A stretch of DNA of 64,000 bases from Bradyrhizobium sp. CB1015 (GTDB lineage: Bacteria > Pseudomonadota > Alphaproteobacteria > Rhizobiales > Xanthobacteraceae), in contig NZ_CP104174.1 in the NCBI RefSeq assembly GCF_025200925.1, forward strand, positions 2,418,001 to 2,482,000. The letters are read 5' to 3'. Positions 8,541-18,872 of this stretch are shown here, piece after piece (positions within the stretch are counted from its first letter, which is position 1; every line of letters starts with the position of its first letter). The translations under genes and the position numbers were made by a program. The notes beneath the pieces are model-generated. The model searched no databases. It saw nothing but the letters and a program-made list of their open reading frames with translations, and was not told the DNA's origin.

Positions 8541-8898
8541 ACTCGCGCCTCGCCATGGGCCAGCGAAATGGCGACTGGTCTTGCTCGCCCTTGCTCGTGC
8601 GAAAGTACCAGCTGATGCGCTTATCCGTTCCTTCGCGGACTACCTTGATAGGATCGAGTGTCGGGTCGAATAAAAGGGAATTATGAACCTGGATTGGAGA
8701 TTTCAGATGTTCGCACGTAAGCAAGCGAGCCGGCTCGACGAGTGGCTGGTTTAGGCAAGCGGCACAAACCCGCAGCGCTCTCGACGCTATGGAGGCGGCC
8801 CGACCTTATCGATTGTTTCGCGGTCGCTCTAAGCTTTTAACATTTAGGAAGCTCAACTTCCTGGGGCGCTCCGTCCTTCCGAGCCAGCTGCGGCTGAA

Positions 8899-10428
8899 TC
8901 AAACAGAGGCGCTTGAGACGAGTGGTGCGGCGGCGTCGCGCCGATCGTAACGCACGGTCGGCGTACGCATTCCGACGATCTCCTCGCCAACTGTTGGATG
9001 CACCGCCATGACCGACATGAAGTCTTTCATTGTTGCTCCGCTGCCTATGGCGATCGCGAGCACCTGGATCAACTCGCTGGCTTCGTGAGCGAAGATATGG
9101 ATCCCGAGGATCCGGTCAGACTCGGTATCCACGATGACCTTCAGAAGAGAGCCCTCGCAATCCCCTGTTACGGCCGCCTTCAATGGGCGGAAGCGGACCT
9201 TGTAGACGTCGACTGCGAGGTACTGAGCTCTGGCTTCCAGCTCCGTCAGACCAACAGTGCCGATCTCCGGGCTGGAGAAGACCGCGGTTGGTATATTGGA
9301 GTAGTCGACCTGCGAAGGCTTTTTGCCGAACACCGTGTCGGCGAACGCTTGGCCTTCGCGGATAGCGACGGGCGTTAAGTTGAATTGGTTCGACACATCG
9401 CCCACAGCGTAAATATTGCCGATGTTCGTGCGCGAGTTAGCGTCTACGATGATTCCGCCCTCCGCCGCAGTCTTGACCCCGGCGCGATCGAGTCCGAGCG
9501 AACTCGTGTTCGGAGCGCGCCCGAAGGCGAGCAGTACCTGGTCGGCCACCAGCCTCCCGCCCTGTTCGGTCGTAACGTCAATCCTTCCTGCGTCGTCGCC
9601 ACCGCCGACGTTCCCGTCACGTCTCTTGAGGCGGCAGATGCTGTCGCAAAACATCAGCTTAATGCCACGATTCGTGTAGGACCCGGCCATCGCTTGGCGC
9701 ACATCCTCGTCAAAGCCGCGGAGGACATTGCTTCCGCGGCAGACGACGGTGACGTCGCTTCCCAACGCGGCGAACAGACCGGCGAACTCCATTGCAATGT
9801 ATCCGGCGCCCCCAATTACAAGCTTCCTAGGGAATGTCTTCATGTCGAAGACGTCATCCGAGGTGATACCGAGCTCAATGCCCTCGAAGGGAGGCAGTGC
9901 GGGGCGTGCGCCTGTTGCGATCAAAATCGTGCGCGCCCGCACGCGACGGCCGTCCTGGAGGAGGCGCACCGTATGCGCGTCGTCGAGCACAGCGCGAGAC
10001 CTCACGACCTCGACGCCTGCACGTTCTTGGCCGGCGCCATACAGCCCTTCCAGACGCGCAATCTCGCGGTCCTTCGCCGCCACGAGCGACGGCCAGTCGA
10101 AGCGAGGAACCGGTAAGTGCCAACCGAATTCTGTAGCCTCGTCGAATGTGCCGCGGAAGCGGCCCGCGTAGACAAACAGCTTCTTCGGCACGCAGCCGCG
10201 GATAACGCACGTCCCTCCCAGCCGGTACTCCTCGGCGAGCATCACCTTCGCGCCATACGCGGCTGCAACGCGCGCGGCCCGTACGCCTCCTGAACCGCCG
10301 CCGATGACGAACAGGTCGACGTCGAACTCCGGGTCGTGGGGAGGCTTTGAAGCGTCGGCCGCCGGCCTCGACCCGTCTCGTGGACCCTGCAATCCATTTG
10401 TATTACTCAAGTCAGGTATCCAGTTCAT
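8899..10428 (-). CDS. gor: Glutathione-disulfide reductase
   Basis: A flavoprotein of the class I pyridine nucleotide-disulfide oxidoreductase family, 509 residues from the ATG at 10428. It reduces oxidised glutathione with NADPH. The sequence shows the FAD dinucleotide motif (VIGGGSGGVRAAR), the redox disulfide in GGTCVIRGCVPKKL, a second nucleotide fold (VIGGAGYIAMEFAG), the late FAD motif NIYAVGDV and the C-terminal catalytic HPTVGEE. About 35 extra residues precede the usual start. The open frame continues to a TTG at 10476, but the ATG is more likely. It lies upstream, in the leftward direction, of an SPW-like gene and beside dps, which fits an oxidative-stress neighbourhood. Confidence 0.93.
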   Translation of the reverse strand: MNWIPDLSNTNGLQGPRDGSRPAADASKPPHDPEFDVDLFVIGGGSGGVRAARVAAAYGAKVMLAEEYRLGGTCVIRGCVPKKLFVYAGRFRGTFDEATEFGWHLPVPRFDWPSLVAAKDREIARLEGLYGAGQERAGVEVVRSRAVLDDAHTVRLLQDGRRVRARTILIATGARPALPPFEGIELGITSDDVFDMKTFPRKLVIGGAGYIAMEFAGLFAALGSDVTVVCRGSNVLRGFDEDVRQAMAGSYTNRGIKLMFCDSICRLKRRDGNVGGGDDAGRIDVTTEQGGRLVADQVLLAFGRAPNTSSLGLDRAGVKTAAEGGIIVDANSRTNIGNIYAVGDVSNQFNLTPVAIREGQAFADTVFGKKPSQVDYSNIPTAVFSSPEIGTVGLTELEARAQYLAVDVYKVRFRPLKAAVTGDCEGSLLKVIVDTESDRILGIHIFAHEASELIQVLAIAIGSGATMKDFMSVMAVHPTVGEEIVGMRTPTVRYDRRDAAAPLVSSASV

Positions 10429-10719
10429 TCTGTGAGGCCGGTCGAGATGCGTGCGCTGATGCACGCGCGTTAGCAAATGTCCTGTCAGACGGGCAGCTAC
10501 TCTGGAGCCGAATGGCCTGAGTTCTACCGCACGCGCTGTTACTTCGGACTCGCGGCGTCGCTTTTTGGATTCAGTATCGGCGTCGAGCAGATCTTACGCC
10601 ACCCGATTGGGCAGACAGAGGCCCGGCAAGCGCGGTCCGACGGCTAACGTGTGTGGCCACAGGGCTTCTGCTTTGTCCAGCCGATCCGGTCACCCGAATT
10701 TCGCGAGCTGGCGTTGCTC

Positions 10720-11235
10720 TCAAGCCCTTCTAGTCACCTCGAACAGGAACCATGTACGACGTTCCGCCTCGTCAATCCAGTTCTCGATCAGGCTAGCTGA
10801 AGCTGCATCGCCATGTTCGTCGCAGATATTACGTGTCTGCCGCAGGCGCTGGCTGAGCGCGAGGTTGTCTTCTTTCAGCTCGGCTAGCATGCCGTCAGGT
10901 GTGACGAAATCGGCGTCATTGTCCTTGATATGTTTCACTCTGGCGATGTGGCCGATCGAGCGAATTGTTGTGCCCCCGATCTTGCGGGCGCGTTCTGCGA
11001 TGTCGTCCGTCATCGCGAAAATCTGCGTCGCCTGCTCATCAAGAAGAAGGTGGTAGTCACTGAAGTGCGGACCTGAAATGTGCCAATGGAAGTTCTTGGT
11101 CTTGACGTAAAGCGCGAACACATCTGCCAGAAGCACGGAGAGGGCGGCGGAAATATCTGTGGTAGCATTGGAGCCGAGATTGCTCGGAGTGTGGAGTGGT
11201 GCCTCACGGAGCTTTCTCGTTTCCTCTAAACTCAT
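10720..11235 (-). CDS. dps: Dps-family ferritin-like DNA-protection protein
   Basis: This 171-residue protein has the Dps ferroxidase signature: NFHWHISGPHFSDYHLLLDEQ (given here in two parts, NFHWHISGPHF and DYHLLLDEQ, residues about 48-68) supplies His, Asp and Glu ligands formed between subunits. It oxidises ferrous iron with peroxide and stores it in a 12-mer, protecting DNA. The N-terminal 20 residues are only mildly basic, so strong DNA binding is not certain. A GGAGAGACC site precedes the ATG. The gene stands alone between gor and a GMC oxidoreductase, all reading leftward. Confidence 0.9.
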   Translation of the reverse strand: MSLEETRKLREAPLHTPSNLGSNATTDISAALSVLLADVFALYVKTKNFHWHISGPHFSDYHLLLDEQATQIFAMTDDIAERARKIGGTTIRSIGHIARVKHIKDNDADFVTPDGMLAELKEDNLALSQRLRQTRNICDEHGDAASASLIENWIDEAERRTWFLFEVTRRA

Positions 11236-11413
11236 TGTGGTCTCTCCTTCAAGGTGCTGCTGTGTTGTTGTTCGTCGGGGGTGGCTCTGAATAAGAAAGC
11301 TTCGCGAGTAGAGACTGCCCAGTTCCAGACGGCGCTTTGACGTTGGCCCGATGTGGTCGGTTCCGCCCCAATGACTATCTACGTCTGCCTACGTCGGCCT
11401 GCGCCGGAGCTCC

Positions 11414-13003
11414 TCAAGACTGTTTGAGATCCTCGACCAGCATCGCCGCGGCATGGCGCGCGAGTGCCTGGGTTGGGGCGTTGGTATTGCCGCTAGTGAT
11501 GTTCGGCATGATCGAGGCGTCGATTACCCGGAGGCCGTCGACCCCTCGGACCCTGAGCCTCGCGTCAACCACTGCTCGCGCATCCTGCCCCATCCGGCAC
11601 GTGCCAACCGGGTGAAACATCGTCGTCACTGCACCCTTCACCCATTCGCCGATCTCTGCATCGGATTGGATGTGCGGGCCGGGATCGATCTCCTCCTCGA
11701 TCACCGGCGCCAACGCCTCCTGCGCCATAACCTCGCGGATCGCGCGTACCGATTCCACTGCGGCCCTCAGGTCTTCCTCCTCGCCCATGAAGTTCGGATT
11801 GATGAGGGGCATCGACGTCGGGTGGCTATCGGCCAACCGCACCCAGCCACGGCTCTTGGGCTGAAGCACCACGAGTTCGAAAGTGATGCCGGAACGGTCT
11901 CCCGTCGGGCTGACGCCGCCAGTTGCGACGATGGGCACGTGGTAGCATTGGATCGTAGGTTCGGCAGTAAAGTCCGACGGATTCCAGTGGGAAACCGTCT
12001 CGATGCCATTGCCCGCCGCCGGGCCATCCTTGGTGACGAAATAGCGCAGGCCCGCCTTCACGCTGCCGAGGCCATGTGCGGCCGCTTGGTAACCCAGATC
12101 GCCCTTTACATAGGCGCGGACCGGCACGATCGCATGGTCCTGGAGATTTTCGCCCACCTCCGGAGAATCGACGATAATGGCGACGCCGTGCTGGCGAAGC
12201 TGCTCCGGTGGCCCGATGCCCGAGTGCATGAGGATCTTCGGGCTATGGACCGAACCGGCCGACAGCACAACCTCGCCGGCCATGATCATCTCGTCATCCA
12301 TGAGCTCGACGCCGACGACCCGATTGTTCTCGACGAGGACGCGAACAACGGTCTTGCCGGTCAGAAGAGTGACGCGGCCCGAAGCGAGGTGCCGACGGAG
12401 ATAAGCGTCGACTGCGCTGCACCGCCGCTGGTGTCCGACCGTTGATTGCACCGGAGAGACGCCGATCTGGCTCTCGCCGTTGTAGTCGGGGTTATAGGGA
12501 AGCCCATATTCCTGGAAGGCTTTGAGGCAGTATTGGTTCAGCTCGTTGATGCCCTTGGGCTGCTGGATCGACAGACCACCATTGATGCCGTGATATTCAT
12601 CGTGGAACGTGTCGTTGCGTTCCTGCGCCATGAAGACGGGAAGCAGGTCTTCGTACGACCATTTGCCGGTATCGCCGACCGCGGCCTGCCAGGCGGCGAA
12701 GTCGCGCTTCTGGCCTCGGACATAGGCCATCGCGTTGATCGAGGAACCACCGCCGAGCACCTTGCCTGAGCGATATGCTCGCTTGGTGCCGTGCTGGGGC
12801 ACTGTCTCGTATTTCCAGACATGCCGATCTTGGGCCAATATTTTGGCAAAGCCGGCAGGAATATGGATGAAAGGATCGCGGTCCGTGTCGCCTGCTTCGA
12901 TCAGCGCGATCGAAACATCGGTGCGTTCGGCAAGATAACTCGCGACCACACATCCGGCCGCCCCTGCACCAACAACGACGATATCGAAGGCTTCTTGAGA
13001 CAT
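11414..13003 (-). CDS. GMC-family FAD oxidoreductase (choline dehydrogenase-like)
   Basis: A 529-residue glucose-methanol-choline oxidoreductase. The N-terminal FAD fold is VVVGAGAAGCVVASYLAE, the GMC signature is GKVLGGGSSINAMAYVRG, and the catalytic His is in MFHPVGTCRMG with the partner Asn in NITSGNTNAPT. Enzymes of this type oxidise primary alcohols, choline or similar substrates and pass electrons to quinone or oxygen; the substrate cannot be read from sequence. There is no signal peptide. Copy B of the dispersed element lies about 130 bases upstream in the direction of transcription, suggesting this gene belongs to the element's set of targets. Confidence 0.9.
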   Translation of the reverse strand: MSQEAFDIVVVGAGAAGCVVASYLAERTDVSIALIEAGDTDRDPFIHIPAGFAKILAQDRHVWKYETVPQHGTKRAYRSGKVLGGGSSINAMAYVRGQKRDFAAWQAAVGDTGKWSYEDLLPVFMAQERNDTFHDEYHGINGGLSIQQPKGINELNQYCLKAFQEYGLPYNPDYNGESQIGVSPVQSTVGHQRRCSAVDAYLRRHLASGRVTLLTGKTVVRVLVENNRVVGVELMDDEMIMAGEVVLSAGSVHSPKILMHSGIGPPEQLRQHGVAIIVDSPEVGENLQDHAIVPVRAYVKGDLGYQAAAHGLGSVKAGLRYFVTKDGPAAGNGIETVSHWNPSDFTAEPTIQCYHVPIVATGGVSPTGDRSGITFELVVLQPKSRGWVRLADSHPTSMPLINPNFMGEEEDLRAAVESVRAIREVMAQEALAPVIEEEIDPGPHIQSDAEIGEWVKGAVTTMFHPVGTCRMGQDARAVVDARLRVRGVDGLRVIDASIMPNITSGNTNAPTQALARHAAAMLVEDLKQS

Positions 13004-13133
13004 CAGCGTCTTCTCTCTCTCTGCGCCAATCTGTATCGTTCAACGCCCCTAGCCGGCGGCGCGCCATCGTAGTGCCTGATCCTGAGATTGATGGGACCTT
13101 GCGAGTCCGACAGTGACCTTGCATTGTGGGCGA

Positions 13134-13177
13134 GGGAAATCACCTCTCGCCATGAAGTCGATAGACGATCGTTATTG
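13134..13177 (-). promoter_or_regulatory. Dispersed upstream element, copy B
   Basis: The minus strand reads CAATAACGATCGTC, TATCGACTTCATGGCG, AGAGGTGATTTCCC, followed by GCAAGGTCACTGTC. It points toward the GMC oxidoreductase. The remaining bases from 13178 to 13622 contain no gene I can support. Confidence 0.6.
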
Positions 13178-13622
13178 TAGCGCGCCGCATGCATGATGCC
13201 GCAGCCAGGAAAGATGCGAACCTTATCGGACGCAAGACCGACGCTTCTATTCTGCAGCGAGTTATAAGCCGCCTTCAGTTGGCAAACCCGCCTTGAATGG
13301 CGTCGCGGCATGCTCGACTGAAGCTGCGAGTTCGTGCGGTCAGCCCCGAGAGATGTTCACAGATGGTGCACGATACTGGCGAGGAGCGCGTGACACGTTG
13401 GACATCATGATGCGCGTGAATACCTCCCCGCATTCGCACGATCTAACGAAGTCTTAGACAGATCGGTCATCTTGACGCCGACGCATTCGAAGATCACTTG
13501 GAGACGAGCACACTTTTGAGCGAGAAACTCCCGCTCACTGCTTTGGCGCTGAACGGAGCATTCACTAACTCGAGGACCCGCGATCTCATCAAGAAGAGGT
13601 GGGTACCGAACTGCGTTCACAG

Positions 13623-14057
13623 ATGAACGACCACCTTACAGCGCTGAAGCTGTTCGCTCGCGCAGCTCGCGTGGGGAGCTTTTCGGGGGCAGGTCGTGAA
13701 GTCGATTTCTCTCAGCCCTCCGCATCACGCCTTATTGCCGCCTTGGAGGTCGAAGTCGGGGCGATTCTCTTTAGCCGAACACCCGGGCGATCACGCTGGC
13801 CGACGCTGGAGCAATCTACTTAATGCGTGTAGAGGCGCGATCCTGGCCGAGCTTGAGGAGCCCGACCACGAGGCTCGCGGCACCGGAGAACTGCGAGGGG
13901 TGTTTCGCATCGGAACCTCGTCGAGTTAGGTCACTCCTAGGTTGTCGAAGCGAAGGCCGGGCTGGGGATCGTCGCCTCAAGCCTCATCGGTGCGGAGGCC
14001 GAGTTGGAAAGTGGGGCGCTCGTTCGTATTCTCGCCGAGGGCTGCCTCCGCATCTGA
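13623..14057 (+). pseudogene. LysR-family regulator, degraded
   Basis: The first part (ATG at 13623) encodes a clean LysR helix-turn-helix: ALKLFARAARVGSFSGAG, FSQPSASRLIAALEVEVGA. The frame is then lost. The hinge reappears in another frame (EARGTGELRGVFRIG, about 13870-13915). The last part of the effector domain (AGLGIVASSLIGAEAELESG) appears near 13955-14020. Most of the effector domain, about 130 residues, is missing. The pieces resemble the intact LysR at 2538-3425, so this is a decayed paralogue. Confidence 0.8.
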
Positions 14058-14349
14058 CGAATGATATCGGTCTGAGAAAATCAACACTCCTATGCACTAA
14101 GAGTCGCCTTCATCATAAGCAGTGGACATTATTGACACTAGTTGATCCTTGCGCGCCGCGTCGATGGCATCAAATCCATAACCAAAGGTGATTGGTTCAT
14201 CGAGTTTCGTCGCAATAGCTTCGTTCGTATGCAAAGAATGCGGAAGATGACGGCCCACCATACCAGGCGGGGGAACGGCGGGCCGGCGAGAACCAGATCC
14301 GCCGACCGCGTCCTATCAGACCCGCCGGGGGCAAGCTGAGAAACTCACA

Positions 14350-15042
14350 TTGCCCCCAAATGAGATGTCGAACAGTCCTCATCGCAGCAACATTGCCGGA
14401 ACGACTATGACCAATGGAATCCCAATGACTAACGCCGTCATCGACTGTATCTTGAGCCGAAGCGCGGCTAAGTATTACGACCCCGCCGCCACTTTGAGCG
14501 ACGAAGAAATCCGTGAGCTGGTGCGGATCGGCACCACTGCGCCGACATCCTTCCATTTGCAGAATTGGCGCTTCATCGCTGTGCGCACGCCGGAAGCCAA
14601 AGCGCGTCTGAGTCCGATCGCTTGGAGTCAACCGGCGATCACCGAGGCGGCCGTTACCTTCATCGTCTGCGGCCAACTGGCCGACTCCGGCGTAATACCT
14701 GATCGTCTGGCACCTCTGGTGAAAGCCGGCATCATGCCTGCGGAGATGGTGCCAGAATGGGAGATCCCCGCACGCGATCTGTACATGGAGTACCCGCAGC
14801 GCCAGCGCGACGAAGCAGTACGCACCGGCACCTTCGGCGCGGCGACGATGATTTATGCGGCCCGTTCGCTTGGGCTGGGTTCGACGCCGATGATCGGTTT
14901 CGATGCTGAGGCAGTGCACCGCGAGTTCGGGCTGAGTAAGGACGAAGTACCAGTCATGCTGTTGTCCGTCGGGCCGGAGCGCCCGGGAAATTGGCCGCAG
15001 AAGCCGCGCCGCCCGGTGAGCGACGTGCTGGAACTCGTGTGA
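14350..15042 (+). CDS. Nitroreductase-family FMN oxidoreductase
   Basis: A protein of 230 residues from the first ATG; ATGs at 14407 and 14425 are equally possible and give about 205-210 residues, the usual family length. Motifs of the FMN-binding nitroreductase fold are visible: an early basic SRSAAKYY, APTSFHLQNWRFIAV (FMN phosphate and ring contacts), and late AARSLGLGSTPMIGF. Such enzymes reduce nitro groups, quinones, enals or malonic semialdehyde with NAD(P)H. The substrate is unknown. It is directly followed by the broken AhpD-like gene, with 18 bases between them, suggesting a former two-gene redox operon. Confidence 0.85.
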   Translation: MPPNEMSNSPHRSNIAGTTMTNGIPMTNAVIDCILSRSAAKYYDPAATLSDEEIRELVRIGTTAPTSFHLQNWRFIAVRTPEAKARLSPIAWSQPAITEAAVTFIVCGQLADSGVIPDRLAPLVKAGIMPAEMVPEWEIPARDLYMEYPQRQRDEAVRTGTFGAATMIYAARSLGLGSTPMIGFDAEAVHREFGLSKDEVPVMLLSVGPERPGNWPQKPRRPVSDVLELV

Positions 15043-15060
15043 TATGGATTTCGGGGACTA

Positions 15061-15530
15061 GTGCCAAGAACTGCAGTTCTAAAGCCGGAACAGGTACCTG
15101 CCGATTGCAAACAGACCCTCGACGCGTTTGCCAAGACCATCGGGTTCACCCCAAACATGATGGCGACCTTCGCGCAAAGCCCGATCGCGTTTAACGCCTG
15201 GGGATTCCCTGCTCGGGGCCTTGAGCAAGGCGCTCGACGTGAAGACACGGGACAGCATCGGCCTCGCGGTCTCTGAAGTGAAGGGCTGCAACTACTGCCT
15301 AGCCGTTCATAGCTTTACGGCCGAGCATATGGCCAAGCTTCCGGCCGATGAAATAGCTCTCGCTCGGAAGGGGCACGCCATTGATCCGAGGCGGGACGCT
15401 GCCGTCCAGTTTGCGCGCAAGGTCATTGAGACACGAGGCCCCTGTCAGTGATGCCGAGCTGAAAGCGGTCCGCGACGCCGGCTATATGGACCGAATGATG
15501 GGAGGGTGTGTCGGTTGCAAGCCACCGACC
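15061..15530 (+). pseudogene. AhpD/carboxymuconolactone decarboxylase-family peroxidase, frameshifted
   Basis: Three consecutive frames join to a typical AhpD-like protein. The first, from a GTG at 15061, reads LDAFAKTIGFTPNMMATFAQ. The second carries SKALDVKTRDSIGLAVSEV and the CxxC active site in GCNYCLAVH. The third has VSDAELKAVRDAGYMD. One extra base near 15205 (ATTCCC for ATCCC) and one near 15440 (CCCC for CCC) explain both shifts. After the last shift the expected C-terminus is not recognisable. The intact protein would be a thiol peroxidase. Both insertions sit in short homopolymers, so a sequencing error is possible, but the lost C-terminus argues for a true pseudogene. Confidence 0.75.
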
Positions 15531-15786
15531 AAAATGATCGCGCAGGGCCAGGGCTGTTCCCTCACCATCCTTGGCATTAGATGGCTCTGTACGCACTTGA
15601 CGCCTCGTCAGTCGTGTCAAGGCGGGTAGGGCCTCCTAAGGAACGACGCCGGGTGAAGCCAACGCCCCATTCAGGACCTCGCTGGCAACAAGTCGTCGGA
15701 GATCAACAAAGCGGGGGTAAGCATCGAGAGGCTGGTCGAAGCCTAATCCACGATCCACTTTGCTCGGGCTCCAGGACGAAGCAATG

Positions 15787-16470
15787 TCAGGGGTGGATGG
15801 CCTCGCCGCCCTTGGTCTCTGAGAAATACTGAGGCGCCTCGCGACCGTCGTACTTTCCGTAGTCGCGTACAATCCGTACTCTCCGAACCCTTGCGCTGTC
15901 ATCCAGCACGGAAGTGTCTTCGTACGCCTGCGCTGCAGCCGCGTTCTTCCAAGACATGAGCAGAATCAGATCGCCGGGCGTGAAAGCATCGAAGATATCC
16001 CAGGACGTGCTTTCGGCGGCCCATGGATTCAGGCCGAGCCGCTCGGCGCATTCGTAGGCGTTGTTGGTCCGCTTCCATTCCGCGGGGCGAGTCGCGTTAA
16101 TCAGAGTGACCGTCGTTCCCTCGCCGACTTCGGTCTCATCGAGCCTTTGCTCGGAGAGGGCGTACCCCGGCGGCACTTGATTGTCAGCAGTGATCTGGCC
16201 GATGCGCAGGTGGTAGTCAGCAAGGATTTTGTCGCGGCCCTCCTGCTGAACCTCATGATGGGATCTGCAGGTGCGCCAGCGCACGAGCGACTTCTCATCC
16301 CGCCAGTTCGAGAGTGAAAGGATCCAGCCCTCGCGGGTCAGGCTACGGTAACGGACGTTGTCGACGAAGCCATCGACCAGCTCAAGCTCGGGACGCAGTA
16401 TCTTAACGTTGTGGAGATAGTCATTCCAGTTCTCTCTATTGGGCAGCGTCTCGAAAATCACTGAAAACAT
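15787..16470 (-). CDS. Antibiotic-biosynthesis-monooxygenase (ABM) fold protein
   Basis: A 227-residue protein whose first half carries the dimeric alpha/beta-barrel ABM pattern: MFSVIFETLP, LRPELELVDGFVDNVRY, then GWILSLSNWRDEKSLVRWR and HHEVQQEGRDKI. The second half (TTVTLINATRP to SWKNAAAAQAYE) looks like a second, diverged copy of the fold. Members include heme-degrading and cofactor-free oxygenases as well as proteins of unknown role. There is no signal peptide. GAAGGAGCGC precedes the start. It stands alone on the minus strand. Confidence 0.75.
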   Translation of the reverse strand: MFSVIFETLPNRENWNDYLHNVKILRPELELVDGFVDNVRYRSLTREGWILSLSNWRDEKSLVRWRTCRSHHEVQQEGRDKILADYHLRIGQITADNQVPPGYALSEQRLDETEVGEGTTVTLINATRPAEWKRTNNAYECAERLGLNPWAAESTSWDIFDAFTPGDLILLMSWKNAAAAQAYEDTSVLDDSARVRRVRIVRDYGKYDGREAPQYFSETKGGEAIHP

Positions 16471-17050
16471 GTCGTATCGCGCTCCTTCAGTGCCGCCGCG
16501 TAATCGATCTCGATGTCGAGTGCCCCGGCCATGAACGCACTCGCAATTCTAGCTGTCCTAAGCTGTACGCTCTCGACCACACCCTGACGACCGCGCCCAC
16601 CGCGATCGCGTTATTGATGAAGAGTCCACCTCAAAGCGATGTTTCGATACTCGCGTCAACACTTTTGGCGATTATCGAGAGTTCCGCTCGGGCTACTCGT
16701 CGAGAAGGAAGAGCTGCTCCGACACGGTCCTCGACACCAGCGCCGGCGCACGTCTTGCAGACGATCTATGGCAGACGTCAACCACGCCCCACCGGCCTCC
16801 ACAGCGTGCCGGCCTATGGCTGAAGACGCCAATGCGGACTGGAAATCATCTTCCCAACCACTCACAATTTCGCTTCGTCGTAAGAAGCAGATGTTTCTAC
16901 TCGTACCACACCTTTGACTTCTCGCACGCTGCATCGATGGCATCGATTCCATATCTACAGGTCATTGGACCACCGAGTTTCACATCGTATTTTCGATCCT
17001 CTGCGAAAATATTGGATCATGATGACATACCACACTCGAAGAGGTGGACG
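16471..17050. other. Gap between ABM and quinone-oxidoreductase-like genes
   Basis: No gene recognised. The divergent promoters of both flanking genes should lie here. Confidence 0.4.
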
Positions 17051-17968
17051 ATGAAAGTGATTATAGTGACCGACCAGGCCGCGGGAACGACCGGAATGAA
17101 GCTGGGAGAGCGGTCCCAGCCGCAGGCCGCGATAAACGACGTTGTCGTTGAGGTTCATGCGTCAGGATTCGTTGGGACTGAGCTGGAGTGGCCCTCGACC
17201 TGGACTGATCGTAGCGACCGCGACCGGACGCCGTCGGTCCCCGGGCACGAGTTGGCCGGAGTGGTCACCGCCGTCGGCTATGGCACGACAGGGCTGTCGC
17301 TCGGGCAGCGAGTGTTCGGCCTCGCCGACTGGTACCGCGACGGTACCTTGGCGGAGTACGTCGCGGTCGAGGCACGCAATCTCGCGCCGCTGCCGGGCGA
17401 CGTGGACTTCACGGTTGGCGCGAGCTTGCCGATCTCGGGCCTGACTGCATGGCAGGGACTGTTCGATCACGGTCGCCTCAGGGCGGGCCAGAGCGTCCTC
17501 GCGCACGGCGCCGCTGGCGCAGTCGGTTCGATGGTGACCCAGCTCGCACGCGAGGCCGGTGCCTACGTCATCGGAACCGGACGCGCCGCGGATCGTCAGA
17601 AAGCGCTCGACTTCGGCGCGCAAGAGTTCGTCGACCTCGAGAACGACGCCTTGGAAGACGTCGGCGACGTCGATCTGGTATTCGATCTTATTGGCGGCGA
17701 CATCGGAAAACGGTCCGCGCGGCTGGTTAGAGCCGGAGGGACGCTGGTGTCCATTGTCGGGCCAAGCGAGACACGGCCCGCCAACGTCTTGACAATCGAC
17801 TTTGTTGTCGAGTCCGATCGCGCCCAACTAAGTGAGATCGTCCAGCGGGTGCGAGACGGACGGCTGCGGACGAACATCGGTATCGTCTCGCCGCTCCACG
17901 AGGCTGTGGCCGCCTTTAACCAGACCGAGCGGATCAACGGGAAGAAAATCATCCGCGTTCGTCCGTGA
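17051..17968 (+). CDS. Zinc-independent medium-chain dehydrogenase (quinone oxidoreductase-like)
   Basis: A 305-residue NADP-dependent MDR protein. It has a GroES-like N-terminal part (VPGHELAGVVTAVG, then GQRVFGLADWYRDGTLAEYV) and a Rossmann domain with AHGAAGAVGSMVTQLAREAG, followed by a C-terminal FNQTERINGKKIIRVRP typical of the quinone oxidoreductase branch. The catalytic-zinc ligands of alcohol dehydrogenases are absent. It probably reduces quinones or enones. The start is the ATG at 17051, preceded by GAGGTGG; the open frame runs on upstream without support. No partner genes are adjacent. Confidence 0.85.
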   Translation: MKVIIVTDQAAGTTGMKLGERSQPQAAINDVVVEVHASGFVGTELEWPSTWTDRSDRDRTPSVPGHELAGVVTAVGYGTTGLSLGQRVFGLADWYRDGTLAEYVAVEARNLAPLPGDVDFTVGASLPISGLTAWQGLFDHGRLRAGQSVLAHGAAGAVGSMVTQLAREAGAYVIGTGRAADRQKALDFGAQEFVDLENDALEDVGDVDLVFDLIGGDIGKRSARLVRAGGTLVSIVGPSETRPANVLTIDFVVESDRAQLSEIVQRVRDGRLRTNIGIVSPLHEAVAAFNQTERINGKKIIRVRP

Positions 17969-18872
17969 GCGGCACGCGCCTATCGATGCACGTGGCCAAC
18001 CGGCATTGCCCAGTTCAGGCTGCCTTCTTCGATGAAGTGAAAGCACGTGGGTGCCGTTCGGCCGCGCTGCGCGGATTGGCTTTCTTGCGTCGGTCGAACG
18101 GATCGGGCCGAGGTCGCATGCCCTTGAGCTTATAGCGCCGACGGAATGAGAAACGACATTCGCGAACCGGAACGGGACGTTGATAGTGGGAGTCGGAAGA
18201 TTGTCTCATCGAAAGCGACCAATAGTTTCCGCGCGAGCCGATCAATGCGCAAGGTCTTAGACAGAGCAAGTCAACCAGCCAATGCCATGACAGGCTCTCG
18301 CGGATTACTGTGCGCTCATTGTCGATCGCGGAACTAAAATGTGGTATGGTGTTACGTCAAGCCGTCCGGGGTGCAGCTGCGGCCCTTAGTGGCTGCGCCG
18401 CGATCTGGAAAGGAGCGATTGTAGTGCTGAAAATCCGTCCTCACTTCCCTGGAGTCTACTGCGGCCAATCGGGGATCCAAGAACATGCTCCGACTTACAT
18501 ACTGTCGGTAACCACCGACATTAGTCTTGATGGGATGCCGCCCAGTCAAATGGCGGTCCTCCAGCCGTTCCGAACGGAATTCACCGCTTGATCAGTCCGG
18601 TAGTCCAGAAAGTCGCTATCGACAACTACTTGATCACCAGCCAACCGCCAACTGCGTAAGCGTTGTAAGCAACGTCCCGATGAAGCGAACAGCTCGGTGT
18701 CGGGCAAGGCGCCGCCGCGCAGGATGTAGGCGCTAGCTATCTCGGCCGACCCACGCCGCCTTCTTCTTTGATTGAGGACATATAAATCGTATCGATTGTA
18801 GTCTCGACGGCTACGATCTATTCAGCAACGATCGGCGTAACGTACCTATTTTGGGCAAACCTGCATGCCGCG
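17969..18872. other. 0.9 kb without a supported gene
   Basis: Several short frames on both strands have no recognisable domain. Minus 18015-18269 (84 residues, strongly basic) and plus 18310-18591 are the longest. Nothing decisive is visible. Confidence 0.35.

Noticed and set aside
9385..10116. 243-codon plus-strand frame antisense to glutathione reductase
   Set aside because: Shadow frame; no recognisable motif and no ribosome site.
11453..12445. 330-codon plus-strand frame antisense to the GMC oxidoreductase
   Set aside because: Shadow frame; His/Arg-rich translation without a fold.
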